Source of the DNA: Rhodospirillales bacterium
GTDB taxonomy: Bacteria > Pseudomonadota > Alphaproteobacteria > Rhodospirillales > JASLLZ01
DNA length: 36,587 nt
Assembly (NCBI GenBank): GCA_030746775.1
Contig: JASLLZ010000019.1
Span: 1 to 36,587 of the forward strand
Direction of reading: 5' to 3'
Made by a program: the position numbers and the translations under genes. Numbering within the stretch: the first letter of the stretch is position 1; each line of letters starts with the position of its first letter. The notes under the pieces were generated by a model. It had not been told where the DNA came from. It made no database searches and was given only the letters and a program-made list of their open reading frames with translations. Below are positions 7,807 to 15,986 of the stretch, one piece after another.

Positions 7807-8970
7807 TCAAACGATGCTCCGTTCGCGATAGGGGCGCGCCTCCGGAACGCGGCTCCAGCCGAAGCGCGACAAGTCGAGAGTCTGGAAACCGCCGTCCAAG
7901 ATGAGTTCGGCAAGGGCCCGTCCGGCGGCCGGCGCATGCATGATGCCGTGGCCGGAGAACCCGACCGCCATGAAGACGTTTTCGAAGCCGCCCGTCCACG
8001 CCCCGACGATGGCGGAGAGGTCAAGGGTGTTGCGGGCGTAATGGCCGACCCATGTGCGTTCAAGCTTCAACGTCTCCAACGCCGGGACGCGGTGCGCGAC
8101 GGCGGGCCAGACGATTTTCTCGAAGCCGTCGGGCGAGGCATCGAAGTTCCAGCCCGCGGAAACCGACCAGTCGGGCAGGCCGCCGGCGAACCCGCCTCCT
8201 TCGGGCCGAAACGCAAGGTGGGATTCGGTCTTGATGAAGGGCAGCTTTTCGATCTTGGCGGCGGGACGGAAGAAGTGCGTCTCGCGCGCCATGGGCTCGA
8301 CGGGAAGGGCGAGCCCGATCATGGCGCCGATGTCGGCCGACCAGGCCCCCGCCGCCAGCACATGGATGTCGGCGTCCACGGTCGCGCCCGATGCCAGGAT
8401 GGCCCGCCGGGCCAGGTGTCCGTCGCCTCGCCAGTCCACCACCGCGTCGGTCAGGTATCGAACGCCCAGGCTTCGGGCCTTGCGGCGGAATCCTTGCAGC
8501 GCCGCGTAGGGGTCGATCCAGGCGTCGTCGGGCGAGTGGACGGCCAACGCCACGTCGTCGGTGCGGAGCGAAGGAAACCGAGCCTGCAGTGCATCGCGGT
8601 CGAGACAATCCGCCCCCACCCCGTTGGCGGCTTGAAGGCGAAAGTTGTTCTCCATTTGCCGCTCGCCGCCCCGGTCCGAAATGAAAAGATAGCCTTGACG
8701 GCGAAATCCGATGGGGGCGGGATCGCCATCGACCGCCATATCCGTTTCGAAGCGGCGGAAGAACGACAGCCCGTACTGGGCCATCGCGATGTTCTCGGGC
8801 AGGCTGAAGAGTTGCCGGATGCCGCCGTTGCCCCGAGGCGTTGCCGCCAAGGCATAGGTCGGGTCCGGCTCGACGACGATGATGTCGCCGCTCCTTCCCC
8901 CGCGTGCCAAATGATAGGCGATGGCGGAGCCGACGATACCGCCGCCGATTATTAGAATGTCGCTGTGCAT
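7807..8970 (-). CDS. FAD-dependent oxidoreductase, DAO/glycine-sarcosine oxidase family
   Basis: This is a 387-residue flavoprotein with an N-terminal Rossmann motif GGGIVG (9-14) and the acidic E of VVEPDP that binds the FAD ribose. The C-terminal motif VGFSGHGIMHAPAAGRALAELI is typical of sarcosine/glycine oxidase-like members of the DAO superfamily. It likely oxidises a small secondary or primary amine or amino acid. The start at 8970 is set by the FAD motif and an AAGGCGGTGG site. That site overlaps the stop codon of the small upstream gene, which implies a two-gene transcript. Upstream in-frame codons to 9060 encode non-family sequence. Substrate is unknown. Confidence 0.88.
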   Translation of the reverse strand: MHSDILIIGGGIVGSAIAYHLARGGRSGDIIVVEPDPTYALAATPRGNGGIRQLFSLPENIAMAQYGLSFFRRFETDMAVDGDPAPIGFRRQGYLFISDRGGERQMENNFRLQAANGVGADCLDRDALQARFPSLRTDDVALAVHSPDDAWIDPYAALQGFRRKARSLGVRYLTDAVVDWRGDGHLARRAILASGATVDADIHVLAAGAWSADIGAMIGLALPVEPMARETHFFRPAAKIEKLPFIKTESHLAFRPEGGGFAGGLPDWSVSAGWNFDASPDGFEKIVWPAVAHRVPALETLKLERTWVGHYARNTLDLSAIVGAWTGGFENVFMAVGFSGHGIMHAPAAGRALAELILDGGFQTLDLSRFGWSRVPEARPYRERSIV

Positions 8971-8987
8971 TGCGCCATGCCACCGCC

Positions 8988-9245
8988 TTAGGGAAAGAAC
9001 CACACGATGGCGAGGAGACCGGTCCCGATGGCCAAGGACCACACCGTGGCCCGGGACCAACGGCGCGGCAAACCCCGTTGCCGCCGCTCAAGGATCAAGC
9101 GGTCTTGCCGTTCACGGCGCATTCCGCGCCGGCGCCGTTGCCCGGTGGCGTCCCGTTTCAGGTCTTCGCGATTCTGCTTCAGGGTCTCCTGGCGCAAGCG
9201 CTCGGCCGTGACCGGAGCGATATCGGCCGGGTCGCCCTTTTTCAT
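8988..9245 (-). CDS. Small basic tail-anchored membrane protein
   Basis: An 85-residue protein with a highly charged, Arg-rich helical N-terminal part (residues 5-65) and one C-terminal membrane segment ending VWFFP. The ATG at 9245 is chosen for the GGCAGGCG just upstream; an ATG at 9281 would add 12 residues. The stop TAA is 17 bp before the oxidoreductase start and overlaps its ribosome site, so translation may be coupled. I do not recognise the family. The layout suggests a cytoplasmic basic domain held at the inner membrane, perhaps anchoring a partner, which is speculation. Confidence 0.55.
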   Translation of the reverse strand: MKKGDPADIAPVTAERLRQETLKQNREDLKRDATGQRRRRGMRRERQDRLILERRQRGLPRRWSRATVWSLAIGTGLLAIVWFFP

Positions 9246-9367
9246 CGCCTGCCGCCCCCACCGAAGCCATCGGTCGCGCAAGGCGCGGATATTGGGGCTT
9301 GCCTATGGTGTGGGAAAGATTTATGGGGCATACTTCGGACCGTGGAACCAGGAAGGGGGCCGGGGCG

Positions 9368-9595
9368 GTGAGCCGTGCAAAAAAATTCGAAGTGGCCGTC
9401 TACAACAAGGAAGTCCGCCAGTTGGTGAAGGAGGGCGAGCGCCATCGCCATCTTACCGACGACTGGGCGGATATCCACTATGTTGACATCATTGCCGAGG
9501 ACGAGCGCGGGGCGCGCAATAAGGCTCAGGCCAAGTACCCCGAGGACAAGGGATTCGTGATCGACAGCGTGAGCGTCTCCGACGACCCATCCTAA
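9368..9595 (+). CDS. Small protein, paralogue 1 of a tandem pair
   Basis: The conserved part begins at FEVAVYNKEVRQLVKEG and runs to DKGFVIDSV, about 60 residues. It contains a DDWADIHYVDIIAEDE core and a KYP..KGFVI tail. It closely resembles the protein at 9756-9992, which marks the real reading frame in both. The GTG at 9368 is preferred because of AGGGGG upstream and because it places the start near the conserved block. ATGs at 9305 or 9323 would add an N-terminal extension of up to 21 residues. There are no membrane segments or Cys. The alternation of beta-like and charged helical segments suggests a small globular domain of unknown function. Confidence 0.6.
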   Translation: MSRAKKFEVAVYNKEVRQLVKEGERHRHLTDDWADIHYVDIIAEDERGARNKAQAKYPEDKGFVIDSVSVSDDPS

Positions 9596-9755
9596 GGCGT
9601 TGGGCGCTCCCGAAGAGGGCCTTGTTCCGGCGAAACTCTTTGTTAACCCGTATTTTGTAGCGTTACCGTCAGCGGTTGCCTGACTCTGACCAATCGAAAG
9701 GTCATCTCGACGGGGCACCGCCTGGAGACGGTCGCAACCGTATAGGATGGGGAAC

Positions 9756-9992
9756 ATGCTTCGCTTACCGCAGACTGGGAGCCGGGCCTTCGAGGTTGCC
9801 ATCTATAACCAAGATGTCCGCGCCCTCGTAAAGGCCAATCGGAGCCACTCTTATTTCGACGACCAATGGGCCGACGTAAAACTGCGCGACGTCATCGCCC
9901 GCGACGAAGGCGAGGCCAGGGCTTTGATTGCCCAAAAGTATCCGCCCGAGGACGGCTTCGTCATCAAGGGGATGTATCCAAGCCCCCTGTGA
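9756..9992 (+). CDS. Small protein, paralogue 2 of a tandem pair
   Basis: A 78-residue protein that aligns without gaps over most of its length to paralogue 1. Matching blocks are FEVAIYNQDVRALVK, DDQWADVKLRDVIARDE, EARALIAQKYP and DGFVIKGM. ATG 9756 has AGGA eight bases upstream and is preferred over ATG 9747, which has no spaced site. The 160-bp gap from the first gene suggests its own promoter. Divergence between the copies is substantial, so the duplication is old or the two have specialised. The family is not recognised. Confidence 0.65.
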   Translation: MLRLPQTGSRAFEVAIYNQDVRALVKANRSHSYFDDQWADVKLRDVIARDEGEARALIAQKYPPEDGFVIKGMYPSPL

Positions 9993-10079
9993 GCCGCGCC
10001 GACAAGCGGACGGCAATATCAAGGACCGTTGGCACGACTCAGCGGGCCGCCTCAAGCTCGCCTTTCTCATTGTCAACAT

Positions 10080-10123
10080 TGAAGAAAAGTACGACTTAAG
10101 CGCCAGCGAAGGACTTTTCTTCA
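10080..10123. terminator. 11-bp inverted repeat between convergent genes, candidate bidirectional terminator
   Basis: TGAAGAAAAGT (10080-10090) and ACTTTTCTTCA (10113-10123) are perfect reverse complements around a 22-base spacer. They lie between the convergent genes ending at 9992 and 10131. The A/T-rich arms provide a T-rich 3' strand in both directions. The function is inferred from position. Confidence 0.5.
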
Positions 10124-10130
10124 TAGTTAA

Positions 10131-11213
10131 CTAGCGGACCACTTCCACCGCCTCCATGCCGCCTTCGAAGTAGCGGTAGGCTTCGACGCCGTCCAGGACG
10201 ATGCCGTAAACGTAGGAATCGGTGTTGCCGGTTATGATCTGGCGCCATTGCGGGCGCCAATATTCGACGAAATACTTGTCCGCGTCGCCCGGGTAGGGAG
10301 CGCTGATCCACAGCGGCGAACCCTCTCGCCAGTGGGCTTTCCAATACGACCGGTGGCTTTCCGCGGCGCCGATGTTGAGGTAGGCGAGGACGAGGCGACG
10401 CGCCCCCAGCTTCTTGAACTTCAGGGTCTCCACGGCGCGCCTGGTGAGCGGTTCGCCGGAGCGGTGGAAGATGTCCACCACCACCGCGTCGAAGTTATTG
10501 TCGTGGAGTTTCAAGGCGAACTCGTCCTGGCGGCCGAAGGCCGAGGAATCGCGGATATAGAGAAAGTTCTTGATCGATTTCAACGATATGATGCTGGTTG
10601 AATTGGCGCCCGCCGGATAGCGCGGATAGCGCGGCACCGCGTTGATTTCCAGGCCCACCGCCGGGGCGACGAAGCCGACCAGTCCCCTGGCCCGGCTTGC
10701 CCGATAGGCCGCATCGATGGTCTTCGGCGTCTTGGCGTAATCCATGACCAGGACCTTGAGGCCGCCTTTCTTGGCGACGCCGGCCAGCTTGAGAAGGGCG
10801 TCGCGGCGATCCTTGGTCGTCGGCTTGCCCATTTCCGGCAGGCCGTAGAACAGGGCCTCTTGGAGGACGCCGTCGATGGAGCGCATGTAGGTGCGCGCCG
10901 GCAGGGCCTGGGTTTCGTCGCCGCTGTCGGACTTGGTGAGCAAGGCCAGGCCGTTCTGGGTGACGATGGTGAAATTGCGCCGATAACGCCGCGCGAAGGT
11001 CGAAATGTTCTGGATGAACTTGCGCATCTCCTCGCGCGGCTCGAACAGCGGGCCGATGGGGCCGACGATCGGGGCTTGGTTTTCGTCGGGTGTTATCACC
11101 CGGCCCTGGCTGCGCACTTGACCTTCGGTCTGGGCCGTTGCCAGGGCGGAAAACAGAAAGACCGCCGCGAAAGCCGCTGCCGCCAAGGCGCGTGGCAATG
11201 CCGCTATCGCCAT
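10131..11213 (-). CDS. Exported GH114-like (endo-alpha-1,4-polygalactosaminidase-related) TIM-barrel protein
   Basis: This is a 360-residue protein with a clear signal peptide (hydrophobic residues 8-25, cleavage near ATAQ). The body shows features of the glycoside hydrolase 114 / TM1410-related group: KVLVMDYAKTP, NNFDAVVVDIFHRSG, RRLVLAYLNIGAAE, YWRPQW and a final YGIVLDGVEAYRYF. Related proteins cleave galactosaminogalactan-type polymers, but activity for this bacterial branch is not established. It probably acts in the periplasm or outside. The gene sits 27 bp downstream of the L-2-hydroxyglutarate-oxidase-like gene on the same strand, so the two are likely co-transcribed. Confidence 0.75.
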   Translation of the reverse strand: MAIAALPRALAAAAFAAVFLFSALATAQTEGQVRSQGRVITPDENQAPIVGPIGPLFEPREEMRKFIQNISTFARRYRRNFTIVTQNGLALLTKSDSGDETQALPARTYMRSIDGVLQEALFYGLPEMGKPTTKDRRDALLKLAGVAKKGGLKVLVMDYAKTPKTIDAAYRASRARGLVGFVAPAVGLEINAVPRYPRYPAGANSTSIISLKSIKNFLYIRDSSAFGRQDEFALKLHDNNFDAVVVDIFHRSGEPLTRRAVETLKFKKLGARRLVLAYLNIGAAESHRSYWKAHWREGSPLWISAPYPGDADKYFVEYWRPQWRQIITGNTDSYVYGIVLDGVEAYRYFEGGMEAVEVVR

Positions 11214-11240
11214 TTTCTACCTTTCAGGCTTCGCACGCCG

Positions 11241-12344
11241 TCATTTCACAAGCTCCACCATCCGCCCGGCGATGGCGAGGGCGGCGGTGAGTCCGGGCGA
11301 TTCTATGCCGTAAAGGTTGACCAAACCTTTCACGCCGTGATCTTCGGGACCTTGGATGACGAAATCGGCGGTCGCCTCTCCGGGTGCCTGGACCTTGGGC
11401 CGGATGCCGGCGTAGTCGGGTTGCAGCGCGTCATCGGCCAGTTCCGGCCAATAGCTGCGCACGGCATCGTAGCAGACCTTGGCGCGGTCGGGATCGACAC
11501 TGTATTCTTCGTCCTCGACCCATTCCACGTCGGGACCGAAGCGCGTCCGTCCGGCCAGGTCCACGGTCAGGTGGACACCCAGGCCGCCGGCCAGCGGCAT
11601 GGGATAGATCAGCCTCTGGAAGGGCGATTTTCCGCGCAGGGTGAAATAGGTGCCCTTGGCCATGTAGCGCCGGGGGATGGTTTCCCGGCCCAGGCCCGCC
11701 AGGTTGTGGGCGATCCGTTGCGCGCCCAAGCCGGCGCAATTGAAGACCCGGGCGCAGCCAAGCCGCGTCGGTTCGGCGCCGCCGACGTCCAAGACGATGC
11801 CGCCGTCCTCGACGGAACCGCCGGTTACCGGGCTCAAAAGCGCCACGGCGGCGCCTCCGGCCTCGGCGTCGCCTCTGAGAGCAAGCATGAAAGCGTGGCT
11901 GTCGATGACGCCCGAAGACGGCGAGAGGATGGCGGCCGAGGCTTGCAGCGCCGGTTCGAGCCGGCGCGCGGCGGCGCCGTCAAGCCATTCCAGGTCATCG
12001 ACGCCGTTCTCGGCGCCGCGCCGGAACAGGTCGCGCAGGCGCCCGGTCTCTTCGCTGCCGTTGGCGACGATGAGCTTGCCGCAGCGCCGGTGGGCGACGC
12101 CGTGTTCGGCGCAGTAGCCGTAAAGCATCGTCCGCCCGGCGACGCACAATCGGGTCTTTAGGCAGTCCGGGGCGAAATAGATGCCGGCGTGAATGACCTC
12201 GCTGTTGCGTGAACTGACGCCTGTGCCGATCGCCTCGGCGGCCTCGAGGACGACCACCTCGCGGCCGTCAAGGGCCAGCGCGCGGGCCACCGCCAAGCCG
12301 ATGACACCGGCCCCGATCACCGCGTTTTCGATGGCATGCAGCAT
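11241..12344 (-). CDS. FAD-dependent L-2-hydroxyglutarate oxidase/dehydrogenase-like protein
   Basis: A 367-residue DAO-superfamily protein with GAGVIG at residues 11-16. The SSRNSEVIHAGIYF segment is characteristic of the L-2-hydroxyglutarate dehydrogenase (LhgO/L2HGDH) group. The C-terminal block NLYGIESPGLTAALAIAG also fits that group. Such enzymes oxidise L-2-hydroxyglutarate to 2-oxoglutarate, a metabolite-repair or lysine/glutarate catabolic step feeding quinones. The ATG at 12344 follows a GGGCGGGAAA stretch. It leads a probable two-gene unit with the exported GH114-like gene, which has no obvious biochemical link. Substrate could differ. Confidence 0.85.
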   Translation of the reverse strand: MLHAIENAVIGAGVIGLAVARALALDGREVVVLEAAEAIGTGVSSRNSEVIHAGIYFAPDCLKTRLCVAGRTMLYGYCAEHGVAHRRCGKLIVANGSEETGRLRDLFRRGAENGVDDLEWLDGAAARRLEPALQASAAILSPSSGVIDSHAFMLALRGDAEAGGAAVALLSPVTGGSVEDGGIVLDVGGAEPTRLGCARVFNCAGLGAQRIAHNLAGLGRETIPRRYMAKGTYFTLRGKSPFQRLIYPMPLAGGLGVHLTVDLAGRTRFGPDVEWVEDEEYSVDPDRAKVCYDAVRSYWPELADDALQPDYAGIRPKVQAPGEATADFVIQGPEDHGVKGLVNLYGIESPGLTAALAIAGRMVELVK

Positions 12345-12484
12345 GCGTTTCCCGCCCTTAGCGCGTCGGCAGTCTGGTCAAGGGCCGCGGTGGGGTCAAG
12401 CCGGGGCGCGCCCGCCGCCGCCTCACCAACATGTGAAGGCAACGTGAATTGCCGCCGGCCCGTTAATGGTGGCACTGTGGAACC

Positions 12485-13498
12485 ATGTTGGAAACGCAAC
12501 TATCCGCCGCCACCCGTTTCCTGCGCACGGGCATCAGGACGTGGCTCGTCGCGGTCCTTATCATGGCCGCCATCGTCTCCACAGCGGCAGCCAATCCCGA
12601 GACTTGGCGATACGTGTGGTCACGGACGGACTTCTCCAAGCATTCCATCGACTACAGCGAGATATTCTCGGGCGGGGTGCGCAAGGACGGTATCCCCGCC
12701 ATCGACGATCCCAAGTTTGTGCCGATCGGCCAGGTTAGCGGCCTTGCCGAGACCGAGCCCGTGGTCGGCGTCACCGTCAACGGCGTCAGCCGCGCCTATC
12801 CGCTGCGTATTCTCATGTATCATGAGATCGCCAACGACACCTTGGGCGGGGTGCCCATCACGGTGACCTATTGCCCGCTGTGCAATTCCAGCATCGTCTT
12901 CGATCGCCGCCTCGACGGCCGGGTCTTCGATTTTGGCACCACGGGCAACCTGCGCAATTCGGACCTCGTCATGTACGACCGCCAGACGGAGAGCTGGTGG
13001 CAGCAGTTCCTGGGCGAGGCCATCGTCGGCGAGATGACCGGCAAGACCTTGACCATGCTGCCCTCGCGGCTCGAATCGGTAGCCCGCTTCCGGGCCCGCG
13101 CGCCCAAGGGCACGGTGCAGGTACCCACCAACGCGCGCATTCGCCCTTACGGGCGCAATCCCTATGCCTATTACGACAGCAAGTCGCGGCCGATGCTGTA
13201 TCGGGGCGATTTTCCAGATGGCATTGAGCCCATGGTGCGCGTGGTCGCGATAGGGGACGAGGCCTGGAGCCTTCCCCTGCTCCGCAACAAAGGGACGATC
13301 ACCCAAGGAGACATCGTTATACGCTGGGTGGCGGGACAGAACTCGGCCCTCGACACACGCCTCATCGCCGAGGGCCGCGACGTCGGCAACATCGTTGTCC
13401 AGCGGCGCCAGGGCGATACCTTGGAGGACGTTACCCACGACGTTACCTTCGCCTTCGTCTTCCACGCCTTCCGTCCCGACGGCGTTATCCACAAGTAA
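12485..13498 (+). CDS. DUF3179 domain-containing exported protein
   Basis: A 337-residue protein with an N-terminal hydrophobic signal or anchor (about residues 17-36). A DUF3179 domain follows, with signature VTYCPLCNSSIVFDR (Cys130, Cys133), RAYPLRILMYHEIAND (His113) and GTTGNLRNSDLVMYDRQTESWW. The two Cys and the His suggest metal or redox chemistry in the periplasm, but the function is not established in this family. It is divergent from the L-2-hydroxyglutarate-oxidase-like gene across 140 bp. The next gene, mipZ-like, starts 38 bp downstream. Confidence 0.85.
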   Translation: MLETQLSAATRFLRTGIRTWLVAVLIMAAIVSTAAANPETWRYVWSRTDFSKHSIDYSEIFSGGVRKDGIPAIDDPKFVPIGQVSGLAETEPVVGVTVNGVSRAYPLRILMYHEIANDTLGGVPITVTYCPLCNSSIVFDRRLDGRVFDFGTTGNLRNSDLVMYDRQTESWWQQFLGEAIVGEMTGKTLTMLPSRLESVARFRARAPKGTVQVPTNARIRPYGRNPYAYYDSKSRPMLYRGDFPDGIEPMVRVVAIGDEAWSLPLLRNKGTITQGDIVIRWVAGQNSALDTRLIAEGRDVGNIVVQRRQGDTLEDVTHDVTFAFVFHAFRPDGVIHK

Positions 13499-13535
13499 CG
13501 GTATTTGCGCGCCGGCCCGGTTGTTATTATCCGGC

Positions 13536-14381
13536 ATGGAAAAATCCGTCAAAGCGCGGGTTATCGTCATCGGCAATGCCAAGGGCGGCAGCGGCAAGTC
13601 GACCACCGCCATGCACCTTGCCGTGGCGCTCATGGGGCTCGGCCACGCCGTGGCCACCATCGATCTGGACCCGCGCCAGGGTACTTTGACCCGCTACATC
13701 GAAAACCGGCGCGCTTTGGCCCGCCGCCTCGACCTTGACCTGCCCGTCCCCGGGCACGTCGGGCCCGGTCAGGGCGGTGCCCGGGATGAGGAAGATTGCC
13801 TGGATGCCTTGATCGCGCGCCTCGGCCCGGCCAAGGATGCCATCGTCATCGATACGCCGGGCAGCGACAGCGCGCTGTCGCGCATGGGCCATACCTGGGC
13901 CGATACCCTGGTCACGCCGCTTAACGACAGTTTCCTCGACCTTGATGTCCTGGCGCGGGTTGACGGCGAGACGCTTCGTATCGTCGGTCCCAGCCAATAC
14001 GCCAAAATGATCTGGGAGCAGAGGAAGAAGCGCGCCCGGATGGGGCTTCCGGCGATCGACTGGATCGTCATGCGCAACCGTCTGAGCAACCTCCACGCCC
14101 GCAACAAACACGATATGGCCGACATCCTGGACGAACTGTCGGGACGCATCGGTTTTCGCCTGGCGCCCGGTTTCGGCGAGCGCGTGATATTTCGCGAATT
14201 GTTCCTCAAGGGACTGACCGTGATGGACCCCGGCGGCATGGCCGGCGGGCCGCCCCTGACCTTGTCCCATGTCGCGGCGCGCCAGGAGGTGCGGGCCCTG
14301 GTCGCGGCCCTCAATGTTCCCCTCCTCAATGTTCCCCCACCCGGTGTTCCTCCACTGGAAACCGTTCCGGCCAAGGAGTAG
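13536..14381 (+). CDS. mipZ: MipZ-type ParA-family division-site ATPase
   Basis: A 281-residue ATPase with a deviant Walker A motif GNAKGGSGKST (13-23) and a switch region IDTPGSDS. MipZ-type features are PLNDSFLDLDVL, MIWEQRKKRARMGLPAIDWIVMRNRLSNLHARNK and FGERVIFRELFLKGLTVMD. In alphaproteobacteria MipZ forms a gradient from the ParB-bound chromosome origin and inhibits FtsZ assembly, placing division at midcell. The C-terminus has a Val/Pro-rich repeat (LNVP, LNVPPPGVPP). ATG 13536 is the start that keeps the Walker A near the N-terminus. Gene order mipZ, VWA-like, J-domain suggests one transcript. Confidence 0.9.
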   Translation: MEKSVKARVIVIGNAKGGSGKSTTAMHLAVALMGLGHAVATIDLDPRQGTLTRYIENRRALARRLDLDLPVPGHVGPGQGGARDEEDCLDALIARLGPAKDAIVIDTPGSDSALSRMGHTWADTLVTPLNDSFLDLDVLARVDGETLRIVGPSQYAKMIWEQRKKRARMGLPAIDWIVMRNRLSNLHARNKHDMADILDELSGRIGFRLAPGFGERVIFRELFLKGLTVMDPGGMAGGPPLTLSHVAARQEVRALVAALNVPLLNVPPPGVPPLETVPAKE

Positions 14382-14419
14382 TCTGGAAGGAACGACACGC
14401 CCTGGGACAGAAGCGATAG

Positions 14420-15139
14420 ATGGCTAGCGACGACAAAAAGGTTCCGGTCACGAAATCCTCCAACGCCGAGGTCGAGGCCTTCCTGCGCAAGGTGGCGGCG
14501 GTCCCCCACCGTCCGGCGACGGGCGAGCGCGGACGGCTGCTCTTCGCCCTCGACGCGACGGCCAGCCGCCAGCCGACCTGGGATCACGCGTCCCACATCC
14601 AGGGCGAAATGTTCGCCGCCACCGACGATCTCGGCGGTCTCGAGATACAGCTCGCCTTCTACCGCGGTTTCGGCGAATTCAAGGTCAGCCCCTGGCTTAC
14701 CAGTTCGGCGGATCTCCTTGGCCTTATGACCGCCACGTTCTGCCTGGCCGGCGAAACCCAGATCGGCAAGGTCCTGCGCCACGCCATCAACGAGACCAAG
14801 AAGCGCAAGGTCAACGCCCTGGTCTTCGTCGGCGACAGCATCGAAGAGGACGTCGACAAGCTGGGCGCGCTGGCCGGCGAACTGGGTCTCCTCGGCGTGC
14901 CCGCCTTCATGTTCCACGAAGGCGAAGACCCGATCGCCAAATTCGCCTTCCGCCAGATCGCCCGTTTGACCAACGGGGCGTGTTGCAGCTTCGACGCCAG
15001 CAGCGCCCGGACGCTGCGCGAATTGCTGGGCGCCGTGGCGGTCTTCGCCGCCGGCGGCCGGCCGGCCCTGGAAGACCTGGCCAAACGCCAGGGCGGCGAG
15101 GCCCTGCGCATCGCCCACCAGGTCAAGAACCCCACCTAG
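14420..15139 (+). CDS. VWA-like (MIDAS-type) protein
   Basis: A 239-residue soluble protein. RLLFALDATASRQPTWD at about 40-55 gives a MIDAS-like D45-x-T47-x-S49 motif. The later strands NALVFVGDSIEEDVDKLG and PAFMFHEGEDPIAKFAF fit a von Willebrand A fold. The function is unknown. It is flanked by mipZ and by a membrane J-domain gene that begins 20 bp after its stop, which suggests co-translation and a possible shared complex. There is no signal peptide, so it is cytoplasmic. Confidence 0.75.
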   Translation: MASDDKKVPVTKSSNAEVEAFLRKVAAVPHRPATGERGRLLFALDATASRQPTWDHASHIQGEMFAATDDLGGLEIQLAFYRGFGEFKVSPWLTSSADLLGLMTATFCLAGETQIGKVLRHAINETKKRKVNALVFVGDSIEEDVDKLGALAGELGLLGVPAFMFHEGEDPIAKFAFRQIARLTNGACCSFDASSARTLRELLGAVAVFAAGGRPALEDLAKRQGGEALRIAHQVKNPT

Positions 15140-15159
15140 AGAAGGAGCAAGCGGACGGC

Positions 15160-15891
15160 GTGTTGCCCTATTTCATCCTTGGCTTCGCACTTCTTATCGG
15201 GCTTCTTTTGGCCGGCCGCTGGTTTGCCGGCGCCAACGCCACGGTTCTGGCGAGGACGGCGAAAAGGGTTGCCCTGGGACTGATCCTGGGGACCATCGGT
15301 TTTCTTGCCGTCACCGGTCGGCTGAACTGGGCGCTTTTGGCCCTGCCGGCCTTGCTGCCCTGGCTTTTGCGCGCCCGTGCCTTCGCCCGCACGGCAAAGA
15401 ATTTCTCGCGCATGGCGGGCGGCGGCGGGGCGCCGTCGGGGCAAACCTCCGAAATCGCCACCCGTTTTCTGCGCGTCACCCTGGACCACGATACGGGCGC
15501 CATCGCCGGCGAGGTTATCGACGGCCCCCATGCCGGCCGGCGCCTCGACGAACTGGAACTGGACGACCTGATTGGGCTGCTTGGTATCTGTCAGTCCGCC
15601 GACGAGCAGTCGGCGCAGGTGTTGACGGCTTACCTGGACCGCCTTCATCCCGACTGGCGCACCCGCGCCGAGCCGCACGGCGGCGGATCCTCGGAAGGCT
15701 TCGCCCACCGGCCCATGAGCCGCGACGAGGCCTTGCAGATTCTCGGTCTCGAGCCCGGCGCCGGTGCCGAAGAGATCAAGGAGGCGCACCGCCGGCTGAT
15801 GGCCGGTCTGCATCCCGACCACGGCGGTTCGACCTACCTGGCGGCCAAGCTCAACGAAGCCAAGGAACTGCTCCTCGACGCCAAGGCGTGA
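15160..15891 (+). CDS. Membrane J-domain (DnaJ-like/Tim14-like) protein
   Basis: A 243-residue protein with two or three N-terminal membrane segments (about 3-19, 36-52, 57-71) and a middle domain (about 100-165). A C-terminal J-domain contains HPD at 218-220 (GLHPDHGGSTYLAAKLNEAKELLL). The arrangement, membrane anchor first and a short terminal J-domain, resembles alphaproteobacterial relatives of mitochondrial Tim14/Pam18. It should stimulate a DnaK-type chaperone at the inner membrane. The start is GTG 15160 with AAGGAG 12 bases upstream; TTG 15163 is an alternative. The partner chaperone is not in the window. Confidence 0.82.
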   Translation: MLPYFILGFALLIGLLLAGRWFAGANATVLARTAKRVALGLILGTIGFLAVTGRLNWALLALPALLPWLLRARAFARTAKNFSRMAGGGGAPSGQTSEIATRFLRVTLDHDTGAIAGEVIDGPHAGRRLDELELDDLIGLLGICQSADEQSAQVLTAYLDRLHPDWRTRAEPHGGGSSEGFAHRPMSRDEALQILGLEPGAGAEEIKEAHRRLMAGLHPDHGGSTYLAAKLNEAKELLLDAKA

Positions 15892-15986
15892 TTGCCGGCA
15901 AGGACGCGCCGCCGGGTTGCGGGCGGCGGGCGGCTGTGGCACAACAGGCGCGTCGATCGGCCCCATTCATCCCGTCGAGGAATTTC

